NCBI GenBank assembly: GCA_949825065.1 | Contig: OX463844.1 | Coordinates: forward strand, 24,957,763-25,021,762 | Direction: 5' to 3' | Length of the DNA: 64,000 bases | Source of the DNA: Odontocerum albicorne | Lineage: Eukaryota; Arthropoda; Insecta; Trichoptera; Odontoceridae | In this document: piece after piece, positions 23,836 through 34,060 of the stretch | Position numbering within the stretch: the stretch's first letter is position 1 | Layout: every line of letters begins with the position of its first letter | Notes under the pieces: model-generated | Told to the model about the DNA's origin: nothing | The model's input: only the letters and a program-made list of their open reading frames with translations | Database searches by the model: none | Translations under genes and position numbers: made by a program

Positions 23836-24068
23836 ATATATTATTTATAGTTAATGCATTAACGTTTAAGAGGTTTAAAGATATTGAAATTTGTTTTATC
23901 AAACACTGTTTATTCCACTTTTTGTAACGGTATAACCCTACCGGTTTCAAAGCTATCCCCTCAGAGTCTTGTTTGTACTCCCCTGATGATGAGGTAAAAG
24001 CCTTAAAACCGGTAGGGTTATACCGTTACAAAAAGTGGAATAAACAGTGTTTGATAAAACAAATTACA
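23836..24068. mobile_element. PLE-derived inverted-terminus element, copy 2
   Basis: The left arm, in minus orientation, includes ttatcaaacactgtttattc, gtaacggtataaccctaccg and gtttcaaagct. A spacer (cccctcagagtcttgtttg) leads to the right arm in plus orientation, with the hammerhead motif, aaaaagtggaataaacagtg and tttgataaaacaaatt. The arms are about 60 bp, nearly perfect inverses. An extra left arm lies in the first 376-bp unit (23512-23560). Confidence 0.8.
23975..24023 (+). ncRNA. Hammerhead ribozyme sequence (PLE type), mutated core
   Basis: Stem I gta-ct-ccc with ggg-tta-tac pairs fully. ctgatga is intact at 23983-23989. Stem II is gagg/cctt with loop taaaag. The GAAA block reads AAAA at 24005-24008. 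Stem III is accggt, with GUA before ggg. It has the same G12 change as at 8292, so the change probably predates both copies. Confidence 0.72.
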
Positions 24069-25110
24069 ATGTATTACATTTTAGCTATAAACAACCGGTG
24101 GACTTATTTTCATTGGCAATCTCTTACAGCCAAAAAAAATGTTAAACAGTCCTCATATAATATGATCCTGTTATATGAAAAACGCTCTAGGACCTTTTTT
24201 AAAATAAATTGGGTTCAAGAGGTAATCAAACTCAGGTTGAAATATTGGCCATCTTGCCTATTAAGCCACGTAGGCCACTTTGTTAGTAAAAGAGCTTTGA
24301 TAGAAAAATAATCAAATTTTGTGAGTGGTATTTATAAACTATTTTTCAAATATATTTTTTTACAGTTAACAAAATAAAAGAGTACCTATATTCCGTGACA
24401 TATATTGAAAATCCTTTCATTCAGAAAAGGGTAATGTGTAATTTTTAAGCCATACTAATTTACACCATAATTTTGCAGGTAAAAATATTCTCGATATAGC
24501 TTTTTTTATTCCGGAATGAAACAAAAATATGGTTTCCAAAGCCTTGAAAATTAGTATGTGGTAATAAAATGGTAATAAAAACATTTTGATTGTTTAACAT
24601 CACGCAAACTCGAGGGTTACAAAACATCAATATTGAAAAAAAAACATTGATACACTATAAGATTATTTCAATGACGATTACAGATCAATAGAAAACATAA
24701 AAATTATTTATGGAAATAAAAACACCTACCTTTTTCATTGCTTCAATAGAAAAATCTTGTCACAAAAGTACAAAATTGTTTCAAAAAACACTTAATTAAT
24801 ATTAATATACAAAAAAACGGTAACTGTATTTGGCGTTTATATTTCTTACCAAAAACTACTTTATAAACACTAATTCTACATTAATATATATATTTTAAAC
24901 AAAACTAACTTAAGATATTATTAATTTAATTAAATTCATGAATCTATTGCTTATTAATATAATATAAAACTACATTTATATATATTGACACCAATATTTT
25001 TTTATTATTATATACGCTTTTGCGTGTAAACAACTATAATAATTTTAAACACAATTATTTTATTATGATCGAAAAAGAAAACTTAGTTTAACAACTTTAT
25101 GTAAGATCAC
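24069..25110. other. Unannotated A+T-rich stretch
   Basis: Nothing recognised. Strongly A/T-rich from 24640 to 25080. Confidence 0.6.
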
Positions 25111-25300
25111 AACACAGCACGACAAGTTTTCCATGAAAGCTCCAACCGTATTAAATACGCACTTGAAAGTTTATGAACGCGGTAAAAACGCTACCGTTGC
25201 GTCCGACCGACTTACTGACTGCCTACAGTCGACTGAATTCACTGAAATTGCTTCAAGTCTAGACGCGTGCGCAGACTAAGTCACAAGCGTTTAGTTTTTA
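25111..25300. promoter_or_regulatory. CpG-rich island, possible promoter or 5' exon (tentative)
   Basis: In an otherwise A/T-rich stretch this block holds many CpGs (gaacgcggtaaaaacgctacc, cgttgcgtccgaccgac, tctagacgcgtgcgcag). On the minus strand it contains TCAGT-type initiator matches and tca/gtaagt, a good splice-donor match, with an ATG further on at about 25134. No protein supports a gene. It could equally be part of an unknown repeat. Confidence 0.25.
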
Positions 25301-25470
25301 AAATTTGGTGTATGGCGTGGTGATTAGTGTTTTGTTAAGAACGTGTGGTCTAAATCTTGTCACGTTAAAAATGAGCTTTTATTACATTCGATTTGTTTCA
25401 TTTTTTATACTTGTTTTATATTTATTTTTATCTCATTTATGTCAAGAGATGTTATTAAAACATAATTTAA

Positions 25471-25584
25471 GAAAAAAAGTGCAGCTAATTTATTATGGAC
25501 ATACAATTTTTATGGATCTGAGTTTATTGCCTTTTATCTGTCGTGTACTCAGTAAACTAGGTTTTTTCCTGTATTTACTCGTAT
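25471..25584 (-). repeat. Interspersed repeat R3, copy 3
   Basis: The reverse complement carries agtaaatacaggaaaaaacc, tagtttactgagtac, actcagatccataaaaattg and attagctgc. It is more diverged than copies 1 and 2. A TACTCGTA motif sits at its end. Confidence 0.75.
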
Positions 25585-25710
25585 ATTTCTGTATTCGATT
25601 TTTGTCTCAAGAATCTTACATTGATGAAAAAGACAGTAGGGAATCATAGACTCTTTTTTTGTCCAAAATAAGCTCCAACGAACCTTTATTTTTTTAAATA
25701 AAAACATAGT

Positions 25711-25846
25711 TGACCTCCGTGGCCTAGATGATAAAACGCTTCTCTCCAGCTTGGAGGTTGCGAGTTTTAGTTCGATTTTCGTTGATAATCAGTTTTTATT
25801 TAATAAAGGATACCAGGCTGGTTTTTACTTAACAATTATTTAAATG
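25711..25846 (+). mobile_element. SINE type A, 5' part
   Basis: It contains gacctccgtggcctagatga, a disturbed B box (gttttagttcgattttcg), and ggataccaggctggttttta. Confidence 0.85.
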
Positions 25847-26264
25847 CCATAACATTTTTGCAGACATAAGATTGATTTATGTTATTTTGTCGTTTGGAAC
25901 GAACTAAAAGTATGTTTTAAGGGTTGAGAGATTTTACATGTTTACGTCCATATTAAGTTTGTGGTGACTTTTCTGATTTACTGTTGCGATTACGGATTCC
26001 ATTACTTTTTAACCATTTTTTTCAAAGAGTGGTTCAAACTTAAGGTATCTTTCATTACTTTCAGGTTTTTTACCTAAGATCTCTTAAAAAAGATATTCAC
26101 ATTAGATATTTCGACAAAATTATAGTGTAGGCTTAAACTATTTTTTTAAGTTAGTTTAAATAATGATTGACCTTTCAAAGGCGTTGCAAACTTAATCCTC
26201 AGCAACTGTGTAAAACATTTTAAACTAGTAAAAAACATCCGTGAATATATTTGAAAAAACATAT

Positions 26265-26384
26265 TCTCAGTAAAATACAGACAAAAGTCTAGTTAACCGG
26301 GGACACGAGGAATGAAAGGCAGCCAATCCAGATCCATAAAAATTGTAGGTCCACTTCAAATAACCTGTTGTTTTTTCATCAATA
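26265..26384 (+). repeat. Interspersed repeat R3, copy 4
   Basis: It contains ctcagtaaaatacagacaaa, agtctagttaaccgggga, atccagatccataaaaattg and taacctgttgttttttc. It is inverted relative to copy 3, about 680 bp away. Confidence 0.85.
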
Positions 26385-26404
26385 ACGAATTTAACTAAAT
26401 ACAT

Positions 26405-26472
26405 ATTTAAGGTTCGCTGGAAAAACTATACAATGGGAGTAAGCTCACCAGATTGCAACAGGACTGTAATAA
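26405..26472 (+). mobile_element. SINE type A, 3' scrap
   Basis: It contains ggttcgctggaaaaactat, aagctcaccagattgcaaca and gtaataag. Confidence 0.5.
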
Positions 26473-27140
26473 GAAATGCAGGCCGAAGAATGAGTTTTTA
26501 AAGAAATATACAAATGCTGTAATGTTAAAAATTTATATGAAGTGTAATTAAGGAATGAATAATTGTTTTGTGATCTAAGTCACTCCATAGGCCCGTCCTA
26601 TCATTATTCTCAACCATTATCATCTTAAAAGTCATAAAGTCAGTCTTAAAGATTTAAATCTTCTCGATTAATGAAGTTTATTCCATGCGATATGGCCAAT
26701 TACCCCAAAACCGCGGCAAAAAAAAACTGAACTTGTTTGCTCGGATTTGTCTCAACAAAGCGGTTTTATATCTGTGAACTAGACGATCTGTGTATACCAC
26801 ACCTACGTTTAAACATTTACCTACCGGCACTATCTAAATCAATCTATGTGTATCTTTGAAAAAAAATCTATTCATTTCAACAACAATGGTTTTACCGTGG
26901 CTCAAATTTCAAACGTTTTTACCGAGCTCTTCGTCAGTTAATCTTAATAGTGATTCGAATACTTAACCTGTTAATCTAAGGGTCATGTAAAGGATTCATA
27001 GGAAAGTGCTGACGTAGAGTGTTTTGATTTAGATTTTTTTCAAGAGTCTTACATTCAAAAACACGCCAGCTTTTCTTACAATATTTTCAGTAAATAAACC
27101 CTCCTACACGTATCCTTAAAAAAATATTTAAAATATTTTT
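26473..27140. other. Unannotated stretch
   Basis: Nothing recognised. Confidence 0.55.
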
Positions 27141-27212
27141 TCAAGGCTCAGTTGTTAGCATACATTCTCAGAACCCAGGAATCTCGAGCTCAAGATCAAG
27201 GCTCAGTTGTTA
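27141..27212. repeat. Tandem repeat start, 55-bp unit, cut by the gap
   Basis: tcaaggctcagttgtta at 27141 recurs at 27196, immediately before the Ns. Confidence 0.85.
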
Positions 27213-27412
27213 NNNNNNNNNNNNNNNNNNNNNNNNNNNNNNNNNNNNNNNNNNNNNNNNNNNNNNNNNNNNNNNNNNNNNNNNNNNNNNNNNNNNNNNN
27301 NNNNNNNNNNNNNNNNNNNNNNNNNNNNNNNNNNNNNNNNNNNNNNNNNNNNNNNNNNNNNNNNNNNNNNNNNNNNNNNNNNNNNNNNNNNNNNNNNNNN
27401 NNNNNNNNNNNN
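27213..27412. other. Assembly gap, 200 N
   Basis: Exactly 200 undetermined bases. The flanking repeat suggests that an unresolved tandem array caused it. Confidence 0.99.
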
Positions 27413-28205
27413 GTCATGTGTTGAGTAATCGCATACATCTTAATGTACGAGTATTCTCTATACTCAGAGGGCTTCGACGTGATCTATATCTGCTCGAGAA
27501 AGTGAATGTGCTCTCGAGACCACGCGAGCTGTTCACTCACCAGGGGCATACAGATACAATCTAGTTTCCTATTTATCTAACAAGAAGAACTGACAAAAAA
27601 TAGATTGCGTACCTTGTAACAAATGGATGTTTTAATGGGATCCTCAAAAGTAAATCAAGTTTTTTGTAGCATTGTTAATACGGTAATGTTTTACGTTAAA
27701 ATGGAAATTGCAGTTGTGCAATGTGTTTGTATATTAGTGTCATCATTGTATTTAAATATGATTTCTAAAGTAAAAAAATCTCCTTTTCTTTCTTAGCTTT
27801 TAAACATTTTTATGTTTTCAACCAAGAAAGCAACTGTGTGTATTATTTGAAAGTTTTTTTTATTACGAGTATATAATACGATCTATTTCTATAATGAATT
27901 AATTTCTTAATTAATTGTATTTATACTTAAAAAAGTTCAGCAGTGATAACACTGTTAAAATATATTTTACTTACGCAATGAAAACATTGCTCTTTTGGAG
28001 CCAGTTTGAATTAACTTTTTGGATTGCGTCTTCGTACTGATAATAAGGTTGTGATGAGATTTGCTTCCGGTAGCCTAGAACGTTAGATCAGTGTCATATT
28101 ACGTTAAGTCTGCAATTTTAGCAAAATCAAAGTGTTGGGAATTAGGAATTAATCACTTATGATTCAACAGTTGCGGTGTAGTGTTTATTTTATCAGAGGC
28201 CTATG
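27413..28205. other. Unannotated stretch
   Basis: 27470-27550 is richer in G+C (ctctcgagaccacgcgagc). No identity is apparent. The rest is A/T-rich. Confidence 0.5.
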
Positions 28206-28426
28206 CCACGACCTTCTTGGCTTAGTTGTTGAGACAACTGATTCTCAATCCGAAGTTTGCGGGTTTGATTCCCGTTGGTATATATATTTTTTAAAGTACT
28301 CGTATATTATTCTGGTTTTGACTTCATGTTTCTTGCGCATATTTTTGGTTGGTCGGAAGGCATTACCATATGGTAATATATCCGCCAGAGTGTACTTTTA
28401 ACAAAGAAATCATAGTAAAATACTAT
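28206..28426 (+). mobile_element. tRNA-derived SINE, type A, full-length
   Basis: The head has accttcttggcttagttgtt and B box gcgggtttgattcccgttgg. The body has ttattctggttttgacttc, ggttggtcggaaggcatta and atatccgccagagtgta. The tail has aaagaaatcatagtaaaata. A TACTCGTA motif lies inside (28297-28304) where the other copies have none. Confidence 0.88.
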
Positions 28427-29866
28427 ATGCTAACCAGTGGCAGTGGTCTATAAAAATTACCTCACCTCCACGAGCTCCATTGGATTCTTTATTATACGTC
28501 GTTATGTCGTAATAATTTTAATATCTGCCCCAATATCAAAGTTAGCATCACTGGTTCAACCGAACTAGTGAATAGTTTACTTGCTATTTTTTTACATACC
28601 GGTTTAAAACATACCCTCAGACATAATTTAGTAGCGCTTGTGAGTTGCCTTTGAATTCAAGCACTCGTAGTGTGAGCTTTTATTACGATGTAGCGTTATA
28701 AAAAGAATCGACATGTTTTCGTTGTTGCTATGGTGCTCTCAGATTCGTGCACGTAGAATCATAAACCTGTCACGTCCTTAGTTAGAGCTGTTGAAGTTAT
28801 TGCAAATGTGTTTAGTTATCTTCACCGCATAGCAGAGAAGATACTGACAGTCTTCATCAATACACCAGATATGCAAAACACCTCTGATCACACATTGAAA
28901 TTGTAAGATTTGCAATACAAAATTGAGGAAAAAAATCACGATTATGGTTTGAACGTCGAGGTTGTTCCAGGAGGATATTATATGTAGAATTTTCCTGATG
29001 ATTTGGAAATAGATATAGACGCTGGGAAGTACTCTATAAATGATAACAATTCGCCCCTTTTGGCAAAATGTTGTAAAGTAACACATCGTTAAGTGATCAG
29101 GACCTATTTTATTATTTTATGCATACCTACAATAGTTCATATAATTTAAAAAATTACATATTTTTTATATACTTATTGTATCCGATTTCCCAAGGAAGGG
29201 AAACAAGTAAATTTTAATTGTATACAATGTATTTGAAAAAGTATTCCATAGCTTTTGTAATAAATGTTTTTATACGTTAATATAATCTCAGTCTTTATTT
29301 TCTACGCAAAAAATAATATATGACAAATAAATTGTCAATTAATCTTCATAAAAATAAATAATTAAAAGCGAATAACAAATGGCATATTTCACACGTTATT
29401 GATTTGTCGTTTACGAGTGGCAGAGCTAGTACGAGTTTTCTGTCAAATGTGCTGATGCCTAGGGAGGTAATTTTTATGAAATTCTAAGACAGTAATAAAG
29501 GAAGTTTTCATAGTTGCTTATCAACACGTAAGATTTTTTTTAAATAATTGTCTCAAATGTGACTTCAATGTATGTATACTTACTTACTTTCTGAAACCGT
29601 TGCAGTTTCCGCTTTCAGGGATATGTATGTCTGTGAAAAAATAATTCAATATTGAAACGACTTTATTGTCATTAATAAAATCGACCATCTGAAATCTATT
29701 TCAACTAGTCGTACCCGGCGTATCATACACACTTCTAGCAGATATTTAAGATATAACAAACGAAAAGGGAGAAGGTATTTTAAAACATTCGTTGAATCGT
29801 TTGAGAATGGTAAAAAGTATGGTATGTAATAATTAAATGTTATTTTTAATTGTTCTTCAAATATTA
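28427..29866. other. Unannotated stretch
   Basis: A minus-strand frame at 28778-29086 is open for 102 codons, hydrophobic and without motifs. I do not accept it as a gene. Other parts are A/T-rich. Confidence 0.5.
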
Positions 29867-30610
29867 GGTGTTAACATAAGTTGTGTCCGTTTTTTTTCCA
29901 AATTTAAAAATGAGCACTAAAAGTAAAACACAATGGTAAAGGTTATACGTCATTCGAAAGAAAATTTTCTGCTCTACAAGATATTGTGTTTGCTTTTATG
30001 TTATTGTACATACGAGTATATTATTTTATTTGGTTACAAGCTTTCAAAATAGAATGTCAAGTAGACGAAAGTGAGCATTTTCGATACCTCCTTCTATTCG
30101 CGTTCAATCGAGGGAATAAAGCTGCTCGCGATATTTGCGAAGTGTATGGTGAAGATATATATTCTGGAAATGCAGCGGCTCAACACTGAAATTGAACAAA
30201 ATAGGCCGGATCGGCAATATGGCGTTATTCTGCAACACGATAAGGTCCGCTCTCATATCGCCAACATTACGAAAAATGCCATTCAAACGCTTGGGTGGGA
30301 AGTCCTGCCGCACCCTCCGTACTCTCCAGACCTCGCGCCGTCGAATTTCCACCTTTTCCGGTCGCTTTCGAACAATTTGCGCGGCGTTTCCTTCAATAAT
30401 GACGTCGAATTGCGGACATGGTTGGACGAATTCCTCGAGTCAAGACCGGATGGTTTTTATCGCACAGGCATTGAAAAACTTGTAGAACGTTGGCAAGAAG
30501 TTGTAAATAATGAAGGAGAATACATTATTGACTAATTTGTTGTATTTTTTTTGTTGTGTCCTCTTGTTCTCTTAATTTGGAAAAAAATGGACACAATTTA
30601 TGTTAACACC
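29867..30610 (+). mobile_element. mariner-type DNA transposon, internally deleted
   Basis: Terminal inverted repeats of about 37 bp start ggtgttaacataagttgtgt at the left and, inverted, ggtgttaacataaattgtgt at the right. The left flank is TA. The right flank reads CA, a changed target duplication. The full length of 744 bp is well under the ~1.3 kb usual for mariners. A broken transposase lies inside. Confidence 0.92.
30065..30535 (+). pseudogene. Broken mariner transposase (N- and C-terminal parts only)
   Basis: The first part (to the stop at about 30189) holds the start of the DNA-binding helix-turn-helix region, HFRYLLLFAFNRGNKAARD then ICEVYGED. A different frame then takes over with the catalytic C-terminal half: the HDKVRSH segment carrying the second acidic residue of the DDxD triad, WEVLPHPPYSPDLAPSN, FHLFRSLSNNL, and the ending RWQEVVNNEGEYI. 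The middle, including the first catalytic aspartate, has been deleted. The third catalytic position, 34 residues after the second, is Asn (APSN) instead of Asp. Transposition activity is therefore ruled out on three grounds. Confidence 0.92.
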
Positions 30611-33424
30611 CAATACATTATACCGTATTTTGTCCAAATCTGAGTCTTCCTTAAATATCATGCGCACTTGCAATGTTAAATGCTCATTCTCGGCAAATGG
30701 ATTGTCTTGTCGCAGTATATCCTTCAATTGTCGCATTGTTTCGGGTGTAAGTTATTTGTTTAATGAATTGTCAAATCGTTTTGTTGGAGTCTGTTTGTTT
30801 TATTTGGATATAGGTAGTGGTGTGACTAAATGATGTATGGTATAAGCTTCTGTAGTTTTAAACAATACGAGTATGTGCCTTTTTCTGGCAGAGATTGAAT
30901 ATCTGCACTCAATAATATAAACGCCATTACAGAGTTATGTTATCTTTTTTTCCTCTATAGTTGTTCACGGTTCGTGTATCCTCATTATGTTATAAGTTAA
31001 TTTAACAATTTGGGTGACTCAAATAGTGGGTAAAATCATTCCACTGTTTCTTTCCACCATGGTCTCTGTTTCCCTTTGTTTATGTAGTTTCATTCTGTTT
31101 TTCAAATTTCTTTTTCTGTTATCTAATATGCCATCAGCATTTCCAAGTCTTCTCTCATTTCATTCAGACATTTATATCCCTCTGAACCTGTTCAATCCGT
31201 TTCAGTGTAGTAAAAATAACGTTATTTTCATTTAGAGGTCATAAAATTCATACAGCATAGGTACATACCAATATTAAGTTGTAAGTACTCCTCTCAGCTG
31301 ATATATCTTGAAATTACATTGAGGTATAAAATATCTAAGTACTTAAAACACAGAAGACAATTAATTGTATACGTTTAAAACTTATAAAATATGTCAGAAT
31401 ATTTAATGATATAGGTATATTCGGAGTAAAAATACTAAAATAATAAATAATTATTATCATAATACGCTTTTGAAAAACAAACAATAATTTCCTGTTAACT
31501 TTATTCTTTTGTTTGAATTTGAAAATTTCAGAATTAAATTCTAAATGTTGTTTATTTAAAATAAAATTATTTTTCTTAATAGGTACTTACGAGTATACGA
31601 GTATATTTCTTTCTATGATATACGAGTACATGCTTAAGTGAATTATATCACTTGCAGACATCCATTGCCTCTACCACATGCAACACGTTCTATTCTTCAT
31701 CTTTTTCACCTTACCCTCTTTCAATAGTTGACTAACATGCTCCTTCCATGCAACTCTTAGACGTTCCTCTTCGTTCATCCACGTATATTTTCTTGGTTAT
31801 TCTCTCCTCTCTCAGATCCGCATTCTTTCCTTATTGCGACATTTCTAACTTTATCTTTAACTATTTTCTCACAAACTTTTCTGTATTTTCCGCCAGCACT
31901 TCGGCAATAACTAAATTTCATTTCAGATATTTGATAATCAAACGAGATCCGTAACAAAGGCTACGTTTGCTACAAAGGCTACGTTTGCTTTTTTTTTTTT
32001 TAATAGAAAACTATGGTTCCTATATTTGTCACCGTAGCCGTTGTTGTTCTGTTTTTCTTCCAGCAACACATCCTTTTTCTGCAATCTTGATCTTCCAGAC
32101 ATGATTTAACGGTTTTTTTGTGTAAAGTTGAAAAGTTAACGATTACACCGAATGTTACTAACTTGACGCATTCAATACGTCAATTTTTTTTCGTATTATA
32201 TCACTTTAAATCATCATCTCACTGTGTGATATTTAATTTTTTTAGTGTGTGGACTCGAAATGTGCGTTTGACAATAAATGTATTTTCATTTGTTTTGAAA
32301 AAAGTACTATACATATGTTTTGTTTAAAAGATGAATGACCTAATTTAATATTCCAAGTACCTACTTTTCGATTGCTGACTTGTTTCACTTTAAAAGCAGG
32401 CGTTTCAAAATCGGAATATGTACGAGTATTTAATATACGTTAGGCAGTAACTTTGGCATATATGGTATGTTTTGTTTAATTTTTACTTCACGGTAATATT
32501 ATGTTTTGTTTCATTTTTGGCGTCACGGCATTAGTCAAATTATATAATCGTGTTTTGATGACTTATTGAAACTTTGGTAGTTATTACGAAAATAAATAAA
32601 AGTGTAATAATTGAACTAGTCCGTCCCTATTTACTATACTACGATATAATAATTTATTTCGGTCCTATAGTACATTGTCTCATATAAACAGATTTCTGTG
32701 AGATCACATACCTTCAAAGATTTTTTTCTTTTGATTACAGTGCCACATATAGAATACTGATGAGTTTAAAATACAACTTTTATTGTTCATTTATTTGTCC
32801 GAGATATCTGTGAAAAATATATGTATATTAACTTAATATTCAGTAAAGCACACAATTGGAAAGTCCAAATACCATAATTATACAGTATTACTTTTATTTG
32901 TGCATACGGAAAGAAATGCCTAGAACTATTAACGAGTATTTGGTACAATTATACAACATTGTAGAAATAAGGAGATTCGTTTATTTGCCATTTTAATAAT
33001 TATGTTTTAGCCGGTAAATATGCCATTACAGGCCAATACTTGGTTAAAGTGAACAAAAAATGAATATTTTTACAGTAATTAAATATTAAAAAAAAATCCT
33101 GATGAAATATACCTTTAAATATATATTTCTGCCATTGAAAAAAAAATGTATGGTTGTTCAGTACATATCCAAAATGTATTACAATATAACTGATAGAAAA
33201 AATCCTGTAGGTTTCCTTAAATAGAGTGCACATCTTTTCACTCTCCGTTGAGTCGTCAGTGTTTCTTTAATTGCAGTTATTATAAAGCCAGCAATGATTT
33301 TTAAGAGTGGGAAATAATTATCCACTCTTTCTTGGCGATACAATCCTAAGGCTGTTCCAGAAAAAAAAAATACAAGACGTCATTAGAAAATCCACATGTT
33401 TTATTTCATATTTAATTAAATGTG
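30611..33424. other. Unannotated stretch, possibly containing decayed LINE sequence
   Basis: 31640-31970 is T/C-rich, with a minus-strand frame (KVCEKIVKDKVRNVAIRKEC) that resembles no domain clearly; it may be an eroded LINE. caaaggctacgtttgct is duplicated at 31954-31990. The rest is A/T-rich. Confidence 0.45.
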
Positions 33425-33605
33425 TGCATTGGTCACGCTATCCACTAAAGAGACATCTGAAGCGGCTCTCCCATTAATGCGTCCATTTCTCACACGTCAT
33501 TAGCTCATCGTGATGATGATGGCGAGCAAGAATGGACCACGGCATAGACTCCGGCCCGTCTCAAGGCCGTCAGATGTCCCCCGCATGAGCACTTTCATAT
33601 TTTGT
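33425..33605. other. G+C-richer island of unknown nature
   Basis: It contains tcgtgatgatgatggcgagc, ggcccgtctcaaggccgtc and tgtcccccgcatgagcac. There is no long open frame. It may be an unidentified repeat or a conserved noncoding element. Confidence 0.3.
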
Positions 33606-33702
33606 GCCTGAAAGTGATTAACGTCTAATGGACGGGGAAACTTCAGATATAATACGTTGCTTGAATAAAGTAAGGAAGGATACGTTATTAGCTCTGAGAC
33701 AC

Positions 33703-34060
33703 TGACAACCTTCGTGGCCTACTTTGTAAAACGCTTGACTTCTACTCGGTTTCGATTCCCGTAGGTATCTGAAAATAAAAATAAAAATCGGGTCCTAGTC
33801 TGGTAAAATAATTCATCGGGTAATAATACTCACAGGTTTAATATATGTGCTAGAGTTGTTGACTCTTCACGTGCGGGGTAGTATTGCCAACACTTCAGAT
33901 GACGAACTGCAAGCTCCGTGTCTATTCACGTGGTTCTGAGCCCGAAGGCTTGATAATGGAGTCGAATAAAATGTTTTCTACGGATCACGTTCTTTAATAC
34001 GTCCGAATGACTAATTCGGATTTGTTGAAGGTTGATTGACACGCGAATAAATAAATAAAT
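33703..34060 (+). mobile_element. tRNA-derived SINE, type B, full-length reference copy
   Basis: The head is like type A (caaccttcgtggcctacttt; ggtttcgattcccgtagg). After tagtctggtaaaataattca the sequence differs: actcacaggtt, gttgactcttcacgtgcggg, cttcagatgacgaactgcaa, gttctgagcccgaaggcttg, then cgtccgaatgactaattcgg. The 3' end is an AATA repeat. Other copies are at 38936, 42686 and 52160. Confidence 0.88.

Larger units (their letters stand above)
23184..23936. repeat. Exact-looking 376-bp tandem duplication
   Basis: The unit begins cacatgtgtagaaaat at 23184 and again at 23560, and ends at acggtataac (23560 and 23936). I found no differences on reading through the two units. Each unit contains a minus-strand SINE head and the left arm of a PLE terminus. 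Confidence 0.93.

Noticed and set aside
25305..25649. 114-codon hydrophobic plus-strand frame, possibly a membrane protein
   Set aside because: Runs through an R3 repeat copy; hydrophobicity follows from T-rich sequence.
27152..27438. Open frames across the N block
   Set aside because: Artefact of undetermined bases.
28778..29086. 102-codon minus-strand frame
   Set aside because: Hydrophobic, no motif, no repeat match; not enough to call a gene.
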